Shown here: positions 8,847 to 16,971 of the stretch, one piece after another
Layout: every line of letters starts with the position of its first letter
Position numbering within the stretch: position 1 is the first letter of the stretch
Assembly: GCA_040904925.1 (NCBI GenBank)
Contig: JBBDSP010000011.1
Span: 62,001-126,000, forward strand
Direction of reading: 5' to 3'
DNA: 64,000 nucleotides
Source of the DNA: Gracilimonas sp040904925
GTDB lineage: Bacteria; Bacteroidota; Rhodothermia; Balneolales; Balneolaceae
Program-made: the position numbers and the translations under genes
The notes under the pieces: generated by a model
Database searches by the model: none
Told to the model about the DNA's origin: nothing
Seen by the model: the letters and a program-made list of their open reading frames with translations, nothing else

Positions 8847-9575
8847 ATGCGTCAAAAATACAAGAAGTATAGTCTTGAAGACCAGGAAGTCTGGAATATT
8901 TTAGCGACCAAACAATTAGAGAATTTACCCGGTAAAGCTCACCCCGAATATTTATCCTGCCTTGCCGAATTAGAAAATGTATTGCATGCCGAAGCTATTC
9001 CAAGATTTGAAGAATTGAATAAGGTACTCTTTGCCAAACATGGCTGGAAGATCTCAGTAGTACCGGGATTGATACCGGTTGAGGATTTCTTCAAGCTGCT
9101 TAAAAAACGGAGGTTTAGCGCATCCACATGGCTGAGAAGTAAAGACCAGCTGAATTATCTTGAAGAGCCTGATATGTTCCATGACGTTTTCGGACATATT
9201 CCCTTGCTCATGAATGAATCGTATGCCGACTTTGCTCAAAAACTTGGAGCCTTGGGTGTTAAATATATCGATGATAAAAAAATAGTGACTCAGCTACAGC
9301 GGCTGTATTGGTTTACCATTGAATTTGGGCTGATAAAAGAAAAAGGCAATACCCTGATCTACGGAGCCGGTATCATTTCATCCTCCGGTGAAACTGACCA
9401 TGTTATGAATGATGATGTGGAAATCAGGCCATACGATATTTTTGATCTCATAGAACAGGATTTCATTACCAGTGAAATTCAAACCAAATACTATGCTCTT
9501 GAAGATTTCGACCAGCTTTTCCGTTCTATTGAGAACTTAGAAAATTCGTTGATGGAGCGGCATGAAGTAGCCTGA
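8847..9575 (+). CDS. phhA: Phenylalanine 4-monooxygenase (pterin-dependent)
   Basis: 242 aa, the size of bacterial monomeric enzymes without a regulatory ACT domain. The non-haem iron ligands are visible: H112 and H117 in FHDVFGHIPLL, and E159 in YWFTIEFGL. The enzyme turns phenylalanine into tyrosine using O2 and tetrahydrobiopterin. No pterin carbinolamine dehydratase (phhB) or homogentisate gene is nearby, so whether it serves tyrosine synthesis or catabolism is open. It ends 28 nt before the stop of the convergent CDF gene. Confidence 0.94.
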   Translation: MRQKYKKYSLEDQEVWNILATKQLENLPGKAHPEYLSCLAELENVLHAEAIPRFEELNKVLFAKHGWKISVVPGLIPVEDFFKLLKKRRFSASTWLRSKDQLNYLEEPDMFHDVFGHIPLLMNESYADFAQKLGALGVKYIDDKKIVTQLQRLYWFTIEFGLIKEKGNTLIYGAGIISSSGETDHVMNDDVEIRPYDIFDLIEQDFITSEIQTKYYALEDFDQLFRSIENLENSLMERHEVA

Positions 9576-9602
9576 TATTCTGAGATCTTTCAAGCTTGAA
9601 GC

Positions 9603-10589
9603 TTAATTTAGCTGATGCTTTCCGTCTGAAGCCACATTTTCAACGGTCCATGTGATCTGTTCTTCAAATTTATGCCGGCGTACATCACAATTTAGAACCT
9701 GACATAAACGGCAAGAAAATTCCATACAGTAATCAGTATGGATGAAGATTTCGATCCGATTGCCGAATTTCTTAGTGATCAATTTTTCGATCTTATCCAG
9801 TTCGGCATGAGCTTCTTTAACGGTAAGATACCACGGCAGAGTAAGATGACAATCAACATGCAGAACGCTTCCGTATTTGATGATCCTCAGGTTATGAAGA
9901 TCGATCCATTTTGGATCCCGATTTTCCTGTAAAAAACTGATTAACTCTTCCAGCAAGTCATCATCTGTTTCATCCATAATGCCTGCCACCGCTTCCCGTA
10001 AAATGCGATATCCTGTTCGCATAATGATCAGGGAGAATAAAATAGCCACGGCGCCATCCAGCCACAAAACTTCCGTGAATCGAATAAGGATCAAGCCTGC
10101 AATGATCCCGATGGTAGTATAAGTATCGGTCTGCAGATGTTTGCCGCTAGCCTGAAGTGCCAACGAATTATTTTCTTTTCCTGTTTGATAAGCCCACCAT
10201 CCAAATCCGTAATTGATAACAGCTGAAACACCGATCAGCAAGATCCCCAAATCCAGCTTTTGCAAAGGCGCGGGATTGATAAAGCTTTGGATCGCTTCAT
10301 AAATAATGAATATTCCCGCGATCGTAATAAGCGAACCTTCAATGCCCGCTGAAATGAATTCCACTTTCCCGTGTCCATATGGGTGATTGGAATCTTTGGG
10401 TTTTGCGGATAGCATGAGGCTGTACAGTCCTACAAAACCGGAGATCACATTGACGATGCTTTCCAAACCGTCGGTTAAAACAGCCACCGAACCGGTAAGG
10501 AACCACGCCACCATCTTGATGACAAAGAGCAACACCGCCACTCCGACGATGAACTTTTGCACCCTGATATTCTCTTTACCTCTGCTCAT
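9603..10589 (-). CDS. Cation diffusion facilitator family transporter
   Basis: 328 aa with about six membrane helices. The metal-site helix reads LTDGLESIVNVISG near residues 33-46, and the second site is HPYGHGKVEFISAG near 67-81, both hallmarks of CDF proteins that export Zn, Fe, Mn or other divalent ions using the proton gradient. The cytoplasmic C-terminal domain ends in an unusual cysteine-rich tail (YCMEFSCRLCQVLNC) that could bind metal. Metal specificity cannot be told. The convergent neighbour is phhA. Confidence 0.92.
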   Translation of the reverse strand: MSRGKENIRVQKFIVGVAVLLFVIKMVAWFLTGSVAVLTDGLESIVNVISGFVGLYSLMLSAKPKDSNHPYGHGKVEFISAGIEGSLITIAGIFIIYEAIQSFINPAPLQKLDLGILLIGVSAVINYGFGWWAYQTGKENNSLALQASGKHLQTDTYTTIGIIAGLILIRFTEVLWLDGAVAILFSLIIMRTGYRILREAVAGIMDETDDDLLEELISFLQENRDPKWIDLHNLRIIKYGSVLHVDCHLTLPWYLTVKEAHAELDKIEKLITKKFGNRIEIFIHTDYCMEFSCRLCQVLNCDVRRHKFEEQITWTVENVASDGKHQLN

Positions 10590-10660
10590 TCACCTGTTCA
10601 TAGAATCAAAAGTTCGGGATTGGATATTGAATGTTCCCTGTTCGATATTGTTATTCTCTC

Positions 10661-11278
10661 CTACTCTCCGAACATTGTTTCATAGTCTCTCATGGAAGCT
10701 TCGATGACTTTGTAGGCATGCTCCTCGTCAAAAATTCCTTCCACATACACATCATTGGTATCTTTTCCGGGGATGAGTTTGTAGGTCCCAAAATAATGAC
10801 GGAGCCTTTCTATCAACACCGGGGGCAGATCATTTATTCCGTTAATGTCTTTGTAATAGGTATCATTATCTAAAACCGAGATGATCTTATCGTCAGCCTC
10901 TCCCTGATCTACCATGTGCAAGCCTCCGATCACCCTGGCACTCAGAATCACCTCATTTCTATCAATTGGCCGCTCGCTGAGCACACAAATATCCAGCGGA
11001 TCACCATCACCAATCACATCTTCATTTGAGAGTTTTCCAACTTCATCTCCGCAATACGTCCTTGGAATAAATCCATAAAGTGATGGCGGCAAAGACGAAC
11101 TCCGCTGCGGGCGATCTACCCGCATGTATCCGGTCTTTTTATCCACCTCATACTTGATGGTATCAAACGGGGTAAGTTCGATAAAGGCGTTTACAATTTT
11201 GGGGGGATTGGAGCCGACTTCGAGTCCGTGCCACGGATGTGGCCTCCAGCGAAAAAAGGGATTGGGAAAGTTTGCCAT
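10661..11278 (-). CDS. ppa: Inorganic pyrophosphatase, family I
   Basis: 205 aa cytoplasmic enzyme that hydrolyses pyrophosphate. The family I metal-binding signature is DGDPLDICVLSERPI with three aspartates, and the substrate-binding KxxGYMRVDRP stretch precedes it. Length is slightly above the 170-180 aa norm because of an N-terminal extension (FFRWRPHPWHGLEVG), a feature of the yeast-like and Bacteroidota branch. The CDF gene lies 71 nt downstream on the same strand. Confidence 0.94.
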   Translation of the reverse strand: MANFPNPFFRWRPHPWHGLEVGSNPPKIVNAFIELTPFDTIKYEVDKKTGYMRVDRPQRSSSLPPSLYGFIPRTYCGDEVGKLSNEDVIGDGDPLDICVLSERPIDRNEVILSARVIGGLHMVDQGEADDKIISVLDNDTYYKDINGINDLPPVLIERLRHYFGTYKLIPGKDTNDVYVEGIFDEEHAYKVIEASMRDYETMFGE

Positions 11279-11590
11279 AACGTGATAGGCTGTAATTGAA
11301 GTTCAGGTACAAAGGTAAAGTTAATGTAGCAGATTTGCTGACAAGGTTTTGTTATTGGGATATTCGTTAATGGTGAACACTTTGTACTCGTTACGAACTT
11401 CCTCGTTCGTAACGCATGGCGGAACCTCCGGTTCCAAAAAGCTTACAAAGGCTTAGTTGATCGTATCCACAACCGCTCTTTGTTTCTACCTTAATCTGGG
11501 ATCGAGGTCCCGGCAGGCATTCCCAGCCGGGAGGTTGGGAATGAGTATAGGAGGAAGACTCCTTGGTTAATTTTTTAAACAAAACAACAT
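11279..11590. repeat. Intergenic region with nested inverted repeats
   Basis: No supported gene; a 63-codon ORF at 11391-11582 is composed of the repeat. The region holds GTTACGAA/TTCGTAAC (11390-11413), GGAACctccgGTTCC (about 11421-11436) and a pair of overlapping palindromes near 11505-11540 (CCCGGC..GCCGGG and CATTCCCA..TTGGGAATG). This density of stems suggests a dispersed structured repeat element. The sequence ATTCGTTAATGG near 11362 recurs in the hairpin at 63356. Confidence 0.5.
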
Positions 11591-11626
11591 AAAAAAACCC
11601 GACCGGTTACTCACCGATCAGGGTTT
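11591..11626 (-). terminator. Rho-independent terminator after nrdJ
   Basis: On the minus strand AAACCCTGATCGGTG pairs imperfectly with ACCGGTCGGGTTT and is followed by T7. It lies about 100 nt past the nrdJ stop. Confidence 0.7.
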
Positions 11627-11650
11627 ATTCTATTCTTTTGAAAGTAGTGT

Positions 11651-11727
11651 TTCGTTATTGGGGTATTAGTTATTCGCGAATGGTGATCAATTATCTACCA
11701 TTCACGAATTTCCCAATAACGAATAAC
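11651..11727. repeat. Inverted repeat of the TTCGTTATT family at the nrdJ 3' end
   Basis: The left part TTCGTTATTGGG..ATTCGCGAATGG and the right part CCATTCACGAATTTCCCAATAACGAA are imperfect complements separated by a short loop. A related hairpin with the same building blocks lies at 63356-63412. Both sit directly downstream of stop codons. Confidence 0.6.
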
Positions 11728-11729
11728 GA

Positions 11730-14700
11730 TCAACTACAACCCGTGGTTGAACCGCAAGTAATACACTTCATACACGTGCCGTTTCTTACCATGGTCATAC
11801 TGCCGCACTCAGGACACGCTTCTCCGGTGTAGCCCATTTGCTTGGCTTTGTCGTAATCGCTTTCGTAACTGTCTGATTGCACTACGTTCTCTTGTGCTGC
11901 CTTACTTTCTGCAGCGGTCTGTGATGTATCTGCCATTGATGGTGCAGGCTCAGGCTTATGTTCCGGAGCACGCGCCGTTACATTGTTGCTTGTATCACGT
12001 TCAAATTCAGCACTGTCCACTTCAGGATTTGCATCCGCAGTTGGTCGTAAATTACGGGCTTCAATCTGATCGGCCGGAACATGGGCCAGGTCTTCTCTGC
12101 CGAGGTAGGTAACTGCAAGCTCACGGAAGATGTAATCGATAACCGAAGTACTCATTTTCACGTGTGGATTTCCATTTACCATACCGCTTGGCTCAAATTT
12201 AGTGAACACAAAAGCATCCACGAATTCTTCTAAAGGAACGCCATGCTGCAATCCAAGTGAAATTGAGATCGCAAAGCAGTTCAGCAGGCTTCGGAAAGCG
12301 GCGCCTTCACGATGCATATCAATAAAGATCTCGCCAAGCTGACCGTTTTCATATTCTCCTGTTCTCAGATAGACGCTTTGTCCGCCGATCTTCACTTTTT
12401 GTGTGTATCCTTCGCGGCGGAATGGAAGTCGCTGACGGCGAGCCACATATTTATGAATGATACGCTCGGCCACTTCAAGTACTTTATCCTGAGCTATTGA
12501 AGTTTCTGCGTCTACAGGTGCATCCTCTTCATCCTCGAGTTCTTCGAGAACATCCGCCATACTGTTCAGCGGCTGACTCAATTTCGAACCGTCTCTGTAA
12601 AGCGCATTTGCTTTCAGCATCATCTCCCATGAATCCATATAGGCATCTTTCATATCCTCGATGGTTGCTTCGTTTGGAAGGTTGATGGTTTTTGAAATAG
12701 CGCCGGAAAGGAACGGCTGCGCAGCGGCCATCATGCGAATGTGACCTTTTGCAGAAATGAATCGGGTTCCTGTTCTTCCGCAACGGTTTGCACAATCAAA
12801 TACCGCATAGTCTTCTTCTTTCAGATGCGGAGCGCCTTCAACAGTCATAGTTCCGCATACATAATCGTTGGCTTCCTGGATCTGCTCGTTACTGAAACCA
12901 AGGAATCGCAGCATGTTGAAGTTCATGTCGTTGAGCTGCTCATCAGAGATCTCAAGCACTTCTTTGCAGAAATCTTCTCCAAGGGTCCACTGATTGAATG
13001 CAAACTTGATATCGAAGCTTCCCGGAAGGGCCTCATTTACGGCATCCAGTTTTGCTTTGGTAAATCCTTTCTCCATCAAAGCTTCAGCATTGATGTGAGG
13101 ACAACCCTCTAGCGATCCGGAACCTTTAGCGTAGTTAATGATCTCCTGTTGCTCTTTCTGAGAATACCCAAGATTCTCCAGCGCTTTAGGTACCGCCTGA
13201 TTGATGATCTTAAAGTATCCGCCACCGGCTAGTTTCTTGAATTTCACCAATGCGAAGTCAGGTTCAATTCCGGTGGTATCGCAATCCATCACCAAACCAA
13301 TAGTTCCGGTTGGTGCAAGCACCGTTACCTGTGCATTTCGGTATCCGTGTTTCTCGCCAAGCTTCAACGCTTTGTCAGAAGCCTTTCTGGCTGATTTCAC
13401 CAAATAATCAGGACAGATAGAAGCATCGATTCCCATAGGCTTCACAGTCAATCCTTCATACTCTTCAGGATCAGCATTGTATGCTGCTCTGCGGTGATTT
13501 CGGATCACCTTAAGCATATGCTCTTTGTTACGTTCGTAACCTTCAAAAGTACCCAGCTCTTTCGCCATTTCGGCTGAAGTTGCGTAAGAGGTCATGTGCA
13601 TGGTAGCGGTCACTGCTCCGGCAACAGTAGCTCCTTCTTCACTGTCGTAAGGAAGTCCCTGTACCATCAGCGCAGCACCGATGTTGGCATAACCAAGTCC
13701 CAGCGTACGGAATACATATGAAAGCTCTGCAATTTCTTTGGACGGAAACTGAGCCATCAGTACGGCGATCTCGAGAACCACCGTCCACATGCGGGACGCA
13801 TATTCCAGCGACTCCATATCAAATTCTTTGTACTCGCCATCGCCTTTGAAATACTTCATCAGGTTCAGGGAAGCTAGATTACATGCAGTATTATCCAGGA
13901 ACATGTATTCCGAGCAAGGGTTACTTGCTTTGATCGGGCCATCTTCGGGGCAGGTATGCCACTCGTTGATGGTATCGTGATACTGGGTTCCGGGATCGGC
14001 ACATGACCAGGCTGCATAAGCAATGTCATCCCAAAGCTCGCGTGCCTTCAGGGTTTTCATTGGTTTTGGATCACGGCTTTCTTCTTCCGCATCTTCCAAC
14101 TCAACCCGACCATATAGGTGCCAGTCTTTATCTTCCTTCACCGCTTTCATGAATGAGTTCGGAACGCGAACGGAGTTGTTGGAATTTTGTCCGCTTACGG
14201 TTGAGTAGGCTTCTGAATTCCAGTCAGTGTCGTAGGTATCAAATTCAAGATCGGTGAATCCCTGGGCGGCAAGCTGAATTACGCGCTCTATATAATTAAG
14301 AGGAACCTGATTTCTCTTCGCTTTGCGGATCTCACTCGCAAGTTCTTTGTTTTTCAGCGGATCACGACTCATGGCTCCGTTAAAAGTACGTCCTTCGATC
14401 TCCACCGGAGTGTGGCAAAGCTTGATAATATTCTTCAGATGTTTTTGAACCGTTTTTGAACCGGCAACCAAGGCAGCTACTTTCTGCTCTTCCCGAACTT
14501 TCCAGTTAATGTATTCTTCAATATCGGGGTGATCCAGATCCAGCGTTACCATTTTAGCAGCACGACGTGTAGTACCGCCTGACTTGATGGCTCCCGCAGC
14601 ACGGTCACCGATCTTCAGGAAACTCATTAAACCTGAACTTCTTCCGCCACCACTCAGCGGCTCTTCAGCTCCGCGAATTTGTGAGAAGTTACTTCCGGTT

Positions 14701-15392
14701 CCTGATCCGTATTTAAAGAGACGTGCTTCACGAACCCATAGATCCATGATACCGCCTTCGTTTACCAGGTCATCATCCACGCTTTGTATAAAGCACGCAT
14801 GTGGCTGCGGATGAGTATATGCATCTTCAGATTTTTTAAGCTCACCTGTTTTTCCATCTACGTAATAATGCCCTTGTGCAGGACCATTAATTCCGTACGC
14901 CCAGTGAAGTCCGGTATTGAACCACTGTGGACTGTTAGGTGCCGCCATTTGATTGGCAAGCATGTAAGCCAATTCATCATAAAAAACCTTCGCATCATCT
15001 TCGCTGTCAAAGTAGTCGTGTTTCCATCCCCAATAAGTCCAACAACCCGCCAATCGGTGAAAGACTTGTTTACTGTCAATTTCATGTGTGAAGCGTTCTT
15101 CTTCGGGAAGTTCTTTTAGCGCTTTTTCATCCGGTTCTGATCGCTGCAACCATTTCGGCACACCCTTCTCTTTTACCTTCTTGAGTTTTGCAGGTACTCC
15201 GGCTTTGCGGAAATACTTCTGGGCAATTACATCTGTTGAAACCTGACTCCATTCTTCAGGAACCACAACGTTCTCCATATGGAATACCTGAGAGCCGTCC
15301 GGGTTTTTAATTTCAGAGATGCGTGTTGCAAATTCTATTTCGTCAAATGGTGATTTCCAATCCGATTTGGTATAAAAGCGATTAAATTTCAT
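11730..15392 (-). CDS. nrdJ: Adenosylcobalamin-dependent (class II) ribonucleotide reductase
   Basis: 1220 aa. It reduces ribonucleotides to deoxyribonucleotides using adenosylcobalamin and works with or without oxygen. Family landmarks include NSPQWFNTGLHWAYGI near the N-terminus, ASNPCSEYMFLDNTACNLAS (finger-loop and active-site region), PTGTIGLVMDCDTTGIEPDF, and a C-terminal cysteine cluster CPECG..C..C..CG..TGC that delivers reducing power and may bind zinc. No nrdAB or nrdD gene is in the window, so this may be the main source of dNTPs. Its upstream gap carries DnaA-box-like sites, and a cobalamin-uptake operon lies just beyond. Confidence 0.96.
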   Translation of the reverse strand: MKFNRFYTKSDWKSPFDEIEFATRISEIKNPDGSQVFHMENVVVPEEWSQVSTDVIAQKYFRKAGVPAKLKKVKEKGVPKWLQRSEPDEKALKELPEEERFTHEIDSKQVFHRLAGCWTYWGWKHDYFDSEDDAKVFYDELAYMLANQMAAPNSPQWFNTGLHWAYGINGPAQGHYYVDGKTGELKKSEDAYTHPQPHACFIQSVDDDLVNEGGIMDLWVREARLFKYGSGTGSNFSQIRGAEEPLSGGGRSSGLMSFLKIGDRAAGAIKSGGTTRRAAKMVTLDLDHPDIEEYINWKVREEQKVAALVAGSKTVQKHLKNIIKLCHTPVEIEGRTFNGAMSRDPLKNKELASEIRKAKRNQVPLNYIERVIQLAAQGFTDLEFDTYDTDWNSEAYSTVSGQNSNNSVRVPNSFMKAVKEDKDWHLYGRVELEDAEEESRDPKPMKTLKARELWDDIAYAAWSCADPGTQYHDTINEWHTCPEDGPIKASNPCSEYMFLDNTACNLASLNLMKYFKGDGEYKEFDMESLEYASRMWTVVLEIAVLMAQFPSKEIAELSYVFRTLGLGYANIGAALMVQGLPYDSEEGATVAGAVTATMHMTSYATSAEMAKELGTFEGYERNKEHMLKVIRNHRRAAYNADPEEYEGLTVKPMGIDASICPDYLVKSARKASDKALKLGEKHGYRNAQVTVLAPTGTIGLVMDCDTTGIEPDFALVKFKKLAGGGYFKIINQAVPKALENLGYSQKEQQEIINYAKGSGSLEGCPHINAEALMEKGFTKAKLDAVNEALPGSFDIKFAFNQWTLGEDFCKEVLEISDEQLNDMNFNMLRFLGFSNEQIQEANDYVCGTMTVEGAPHLKEEDYAVFDCANRCGRTGTRFISAKGHIRMMAAAQPFLSGAISKTINLPNEATIEDMKDAYMDSWEMMLKANALYRDGSKLSQPLNSMADVLEELEDEEDAPVDAETSIAQDKVLEVAERIIHKYVARRQRLPFRREGYTQKVKIGGQSVYLRTGEYENGQLGEIFIDMHREGAAFRSLLNCFAISISLGLQHGVPLEEFVDAFVFTKFEPSGMVNGNPHVKMSTSVIDYIFRELAVTYLGREDLAHVPADQIEARNLRPTADANPEVDSAEFERDTSNNVTARAPEHKPEPAPSMADTSQTAAESKAAQENVVQSDSYESDYDKAKQMGYTGEACPECGSMTMVRNGTCMKCITCGSTTGCS

Positions 15393-15537
15393 TGGCGTAC
15401 TTCGTTAGCGTTAGTGTTACATTTTACCCTTCGTAGATGAGAGACAATTTTAAAACAAATCCCGATACTTATCTCCTAAGGAAGTACGAACTAATATAGA
15501 CGAGCGAAGGTGATTCAGCAAGAAAAAAAACGATTAC

Positions 15538-15546
15538 TTTTCCACA
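15538..15546 (+). promoter_or_regulatory. DnaA-box-like site 1 (TTTTCCACA)
   Basis: One mismatch from the TTATCCACA consensus. It begins exactly 20 bp before site 2, about two helical turns, in the same orientation. Confidence 0.5.
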
Positions 15547-15557
15547 AAAACACCGAC

Positions 15558-15566
15558 TTATCCACA
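15558..15566 (+). promoter_or_regulatory. DnaA box 2 (TTATCCACA, exact consensus)
   Basis: Exact match to the R1-type DnaA box, adjacent to the AT-rich block at 15585-15655. Confidence 0.65.
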
Positions 15567-15714
15567 TTACAATTCTTTCACTTTATAGAGTAGTGTTTTA
15601 TTATAATTATTAATGATTATAATATTATATAATAAATTTATTCGATTACATTCATCATAAAAAACCCCTTAAATTTAATAAGAGGCTTTATGGATATGGT
15701 GATTTGCCTAAAAG

Positions 15715-15723
15715 TTATCCACA
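15715..15723 (+). promoter_or_regulatory. DnaA box 3 (TTATCCACA, exact consensus)
   Basis: Second exact match, on the far side of the AT-rich block and in the same orientation as site 2. Confidence 0.65.
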
Positions 15724-15904
15724 ATGGATTTCTGTATAGGGCTCAAAAGAATACTTAAATAAATATTTTTTCTATGTTATTTAATAAATAAAAAAGTATT
15801 TACGTTTACAATTTATTATATCACATATGTAATAATTTTCTTTACAATTTAATCTCACAAAACCAATCAGGCATAAGTAGTTGCTCACAAATGGCTAAGG
15901 ATCA

Positions 15905-16963
15905 TTAATTAACTTCGAAGTAGAAATGTCCCGGAATTATTCCGGTGCTAAAACTATCCACTTTCGCACCCGAGGTATTAAACTGATACACAGTGCCATT
16001 CTGAGAAAAGTTTCCTGCATCCGCACCCCACAAAGATATTTCTCCATCTGCTGAGGTCGATAATCCCAGAGCATAATAACTTCGATCTATAAAATTTTCA
16101 GATACAATTTCATAGGTACTTGTGTTGATTTCAAAAATAGTTCCATTACTTAAATAGCCTGTTCCGGCTTCTGTATTCAACACAAGATCTCCGGGTTTTC
16201 CTCCGGTTTCTATCACTGAGATCTCCTCACCGGTTTCTCCATTCAACACAACTATTTTACCGGGCGTACTCTCATCGGTCCCTTCCGTTTGATAATCATC
16301 ATATAAACCAACGCAAACGATCCAGACTCTTCCTGATTCGTCAGATTGGACACCTACAGGATTGTCACCTACCATTATCTCTTCGAGTACTTCATCTGTT
16401 GCTGTATCGATCACACTTACTGTATTTCCGCTTCCAAATCCGCTGTTTGCTACATATGCCCGATTTCCTACAACAGCTATACCTTCCGGATTTGCCCCAA
16501 CGCTGATCGTGCCTGTTTCTTCCAGACTCGCAAGATCAATTATTGAAACCGAATTTCCGTATAAGTTGGTAACGTAAGCTTTACTATCTCCGGCTTTAAC
16601 AATAAAACGTGGGCTCGCTTCATTTGCAATTTCAATAGTAGCGATACTAGTAAATGATTCCGGCTCTACTACTTCTATTTTGTGAGAGTTATTGACGACT
16701 AGGAACAACTTGTCGTCGATCAAAGTAGCACTGTGCAACAGGTCACCAATTGGGCGCCCATTTGCAGACTCGAACAAATTCTGTGACACGTTTTCGGTTT
16801 CAGGATTATAAGAAGTGATACTGGCGTTGGCTTGCCCAAAATTGCCTTCATTCAAAACGTACACTCCTGAAAGTTCAACCTCATCACCTCCGGAATTATT
16901 TGTGTTACAACCGGTGATAATTAGAAGGAATAAAATTGGTAATAGTAAGATCTGTTTCTTCAT
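15905..16963 (-). CDS. YncE-like beta-propeller lipoprotein, probable BtuG-type cobalamin-binding protein
   Basis: 352 aa. The N-terminus MKKQILLLPILFLLIITGC is a lipoprotein signal with cysteine 19. The rest is made of about seven YVTN/YncE-type blades, seen as repeats such as AYVTNLYGNSVSIIDLASLE and AYVANSGFGSGNTVSVIDTA. In Bacteroides, BtuG is a surface propeller lipoprotein encoded beside btuB that binds B12 very tightly and hands it to BtuB. Here the gene starts 9 nt after the btuB stop and lies behind a cobalamin riboswitch, so a BtuG role is likely, though the blades alone do not prove it. A general DUF5074/YncE protein is the alternative. Confidence 0.82.
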   Translation of the reverse strand: MKKQILLLPILFLLIITGCNTNNSGGDEVELSGVYVLNEGNFGQANASITSYNPETENVSQNLFESANGRPIGDLLHSATLIDDKLFLVVNNSHKIEVVEPESFTSIATIEIANEASPRFIVKAGDSKAYVTNLYGNSVSIIDLASLEETGTISVGANPEGIAVVGNRAYVANSGFGSGNTVSVIDTATDEVLEEIMVGDNPVGVQSDESGRVWIVCVGLYDDYQTEGTDESTPGKIVVLNGETGEEISVIETGGKPGDLVLNTEAGTGYLSNGTIFEINTSTYEIVSENFIDRSYYALGLSTSADGEISLWGADAGNFSQNGTVYQFNTSGAKVDSFSTGIIPGHFYFEVN

Positions 16964-16971
16964 GACTTGAT

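Larger units (their letters stand above)
15393..15904. promoter_or_regulatory. AT-rich gap upstream of nrdJ
   Basis: 512 bp without an ORF. Bases 15585-15655 and 15765-15850 are extremely AT-rich. Three DnaA-box-like 9-mers lie on the plus strand (annotated separately), and an 11-bp direct repeat TTTACAATTTA occurs at 15805 and 15841. The nrdJ promoter must lie in the left part, at about 15400-15500. The region might be a DnaA-controlled promoter or a replication origin. Confidence 0.55.

Noticed and set aside
11391..11582. 63-codon ORF on the minus strand after ppa
   Set aside because: Composed almost wholly of nested inverted repeats; no protein-like composition or neighbour support.
15660..15690. 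Possible terminator CCCCTTAAATTTAATAAGAGG in the nrdJ upstream gap
   Set aside because: Short mismatched stem and no adjoining gene end; not reported as a feature.
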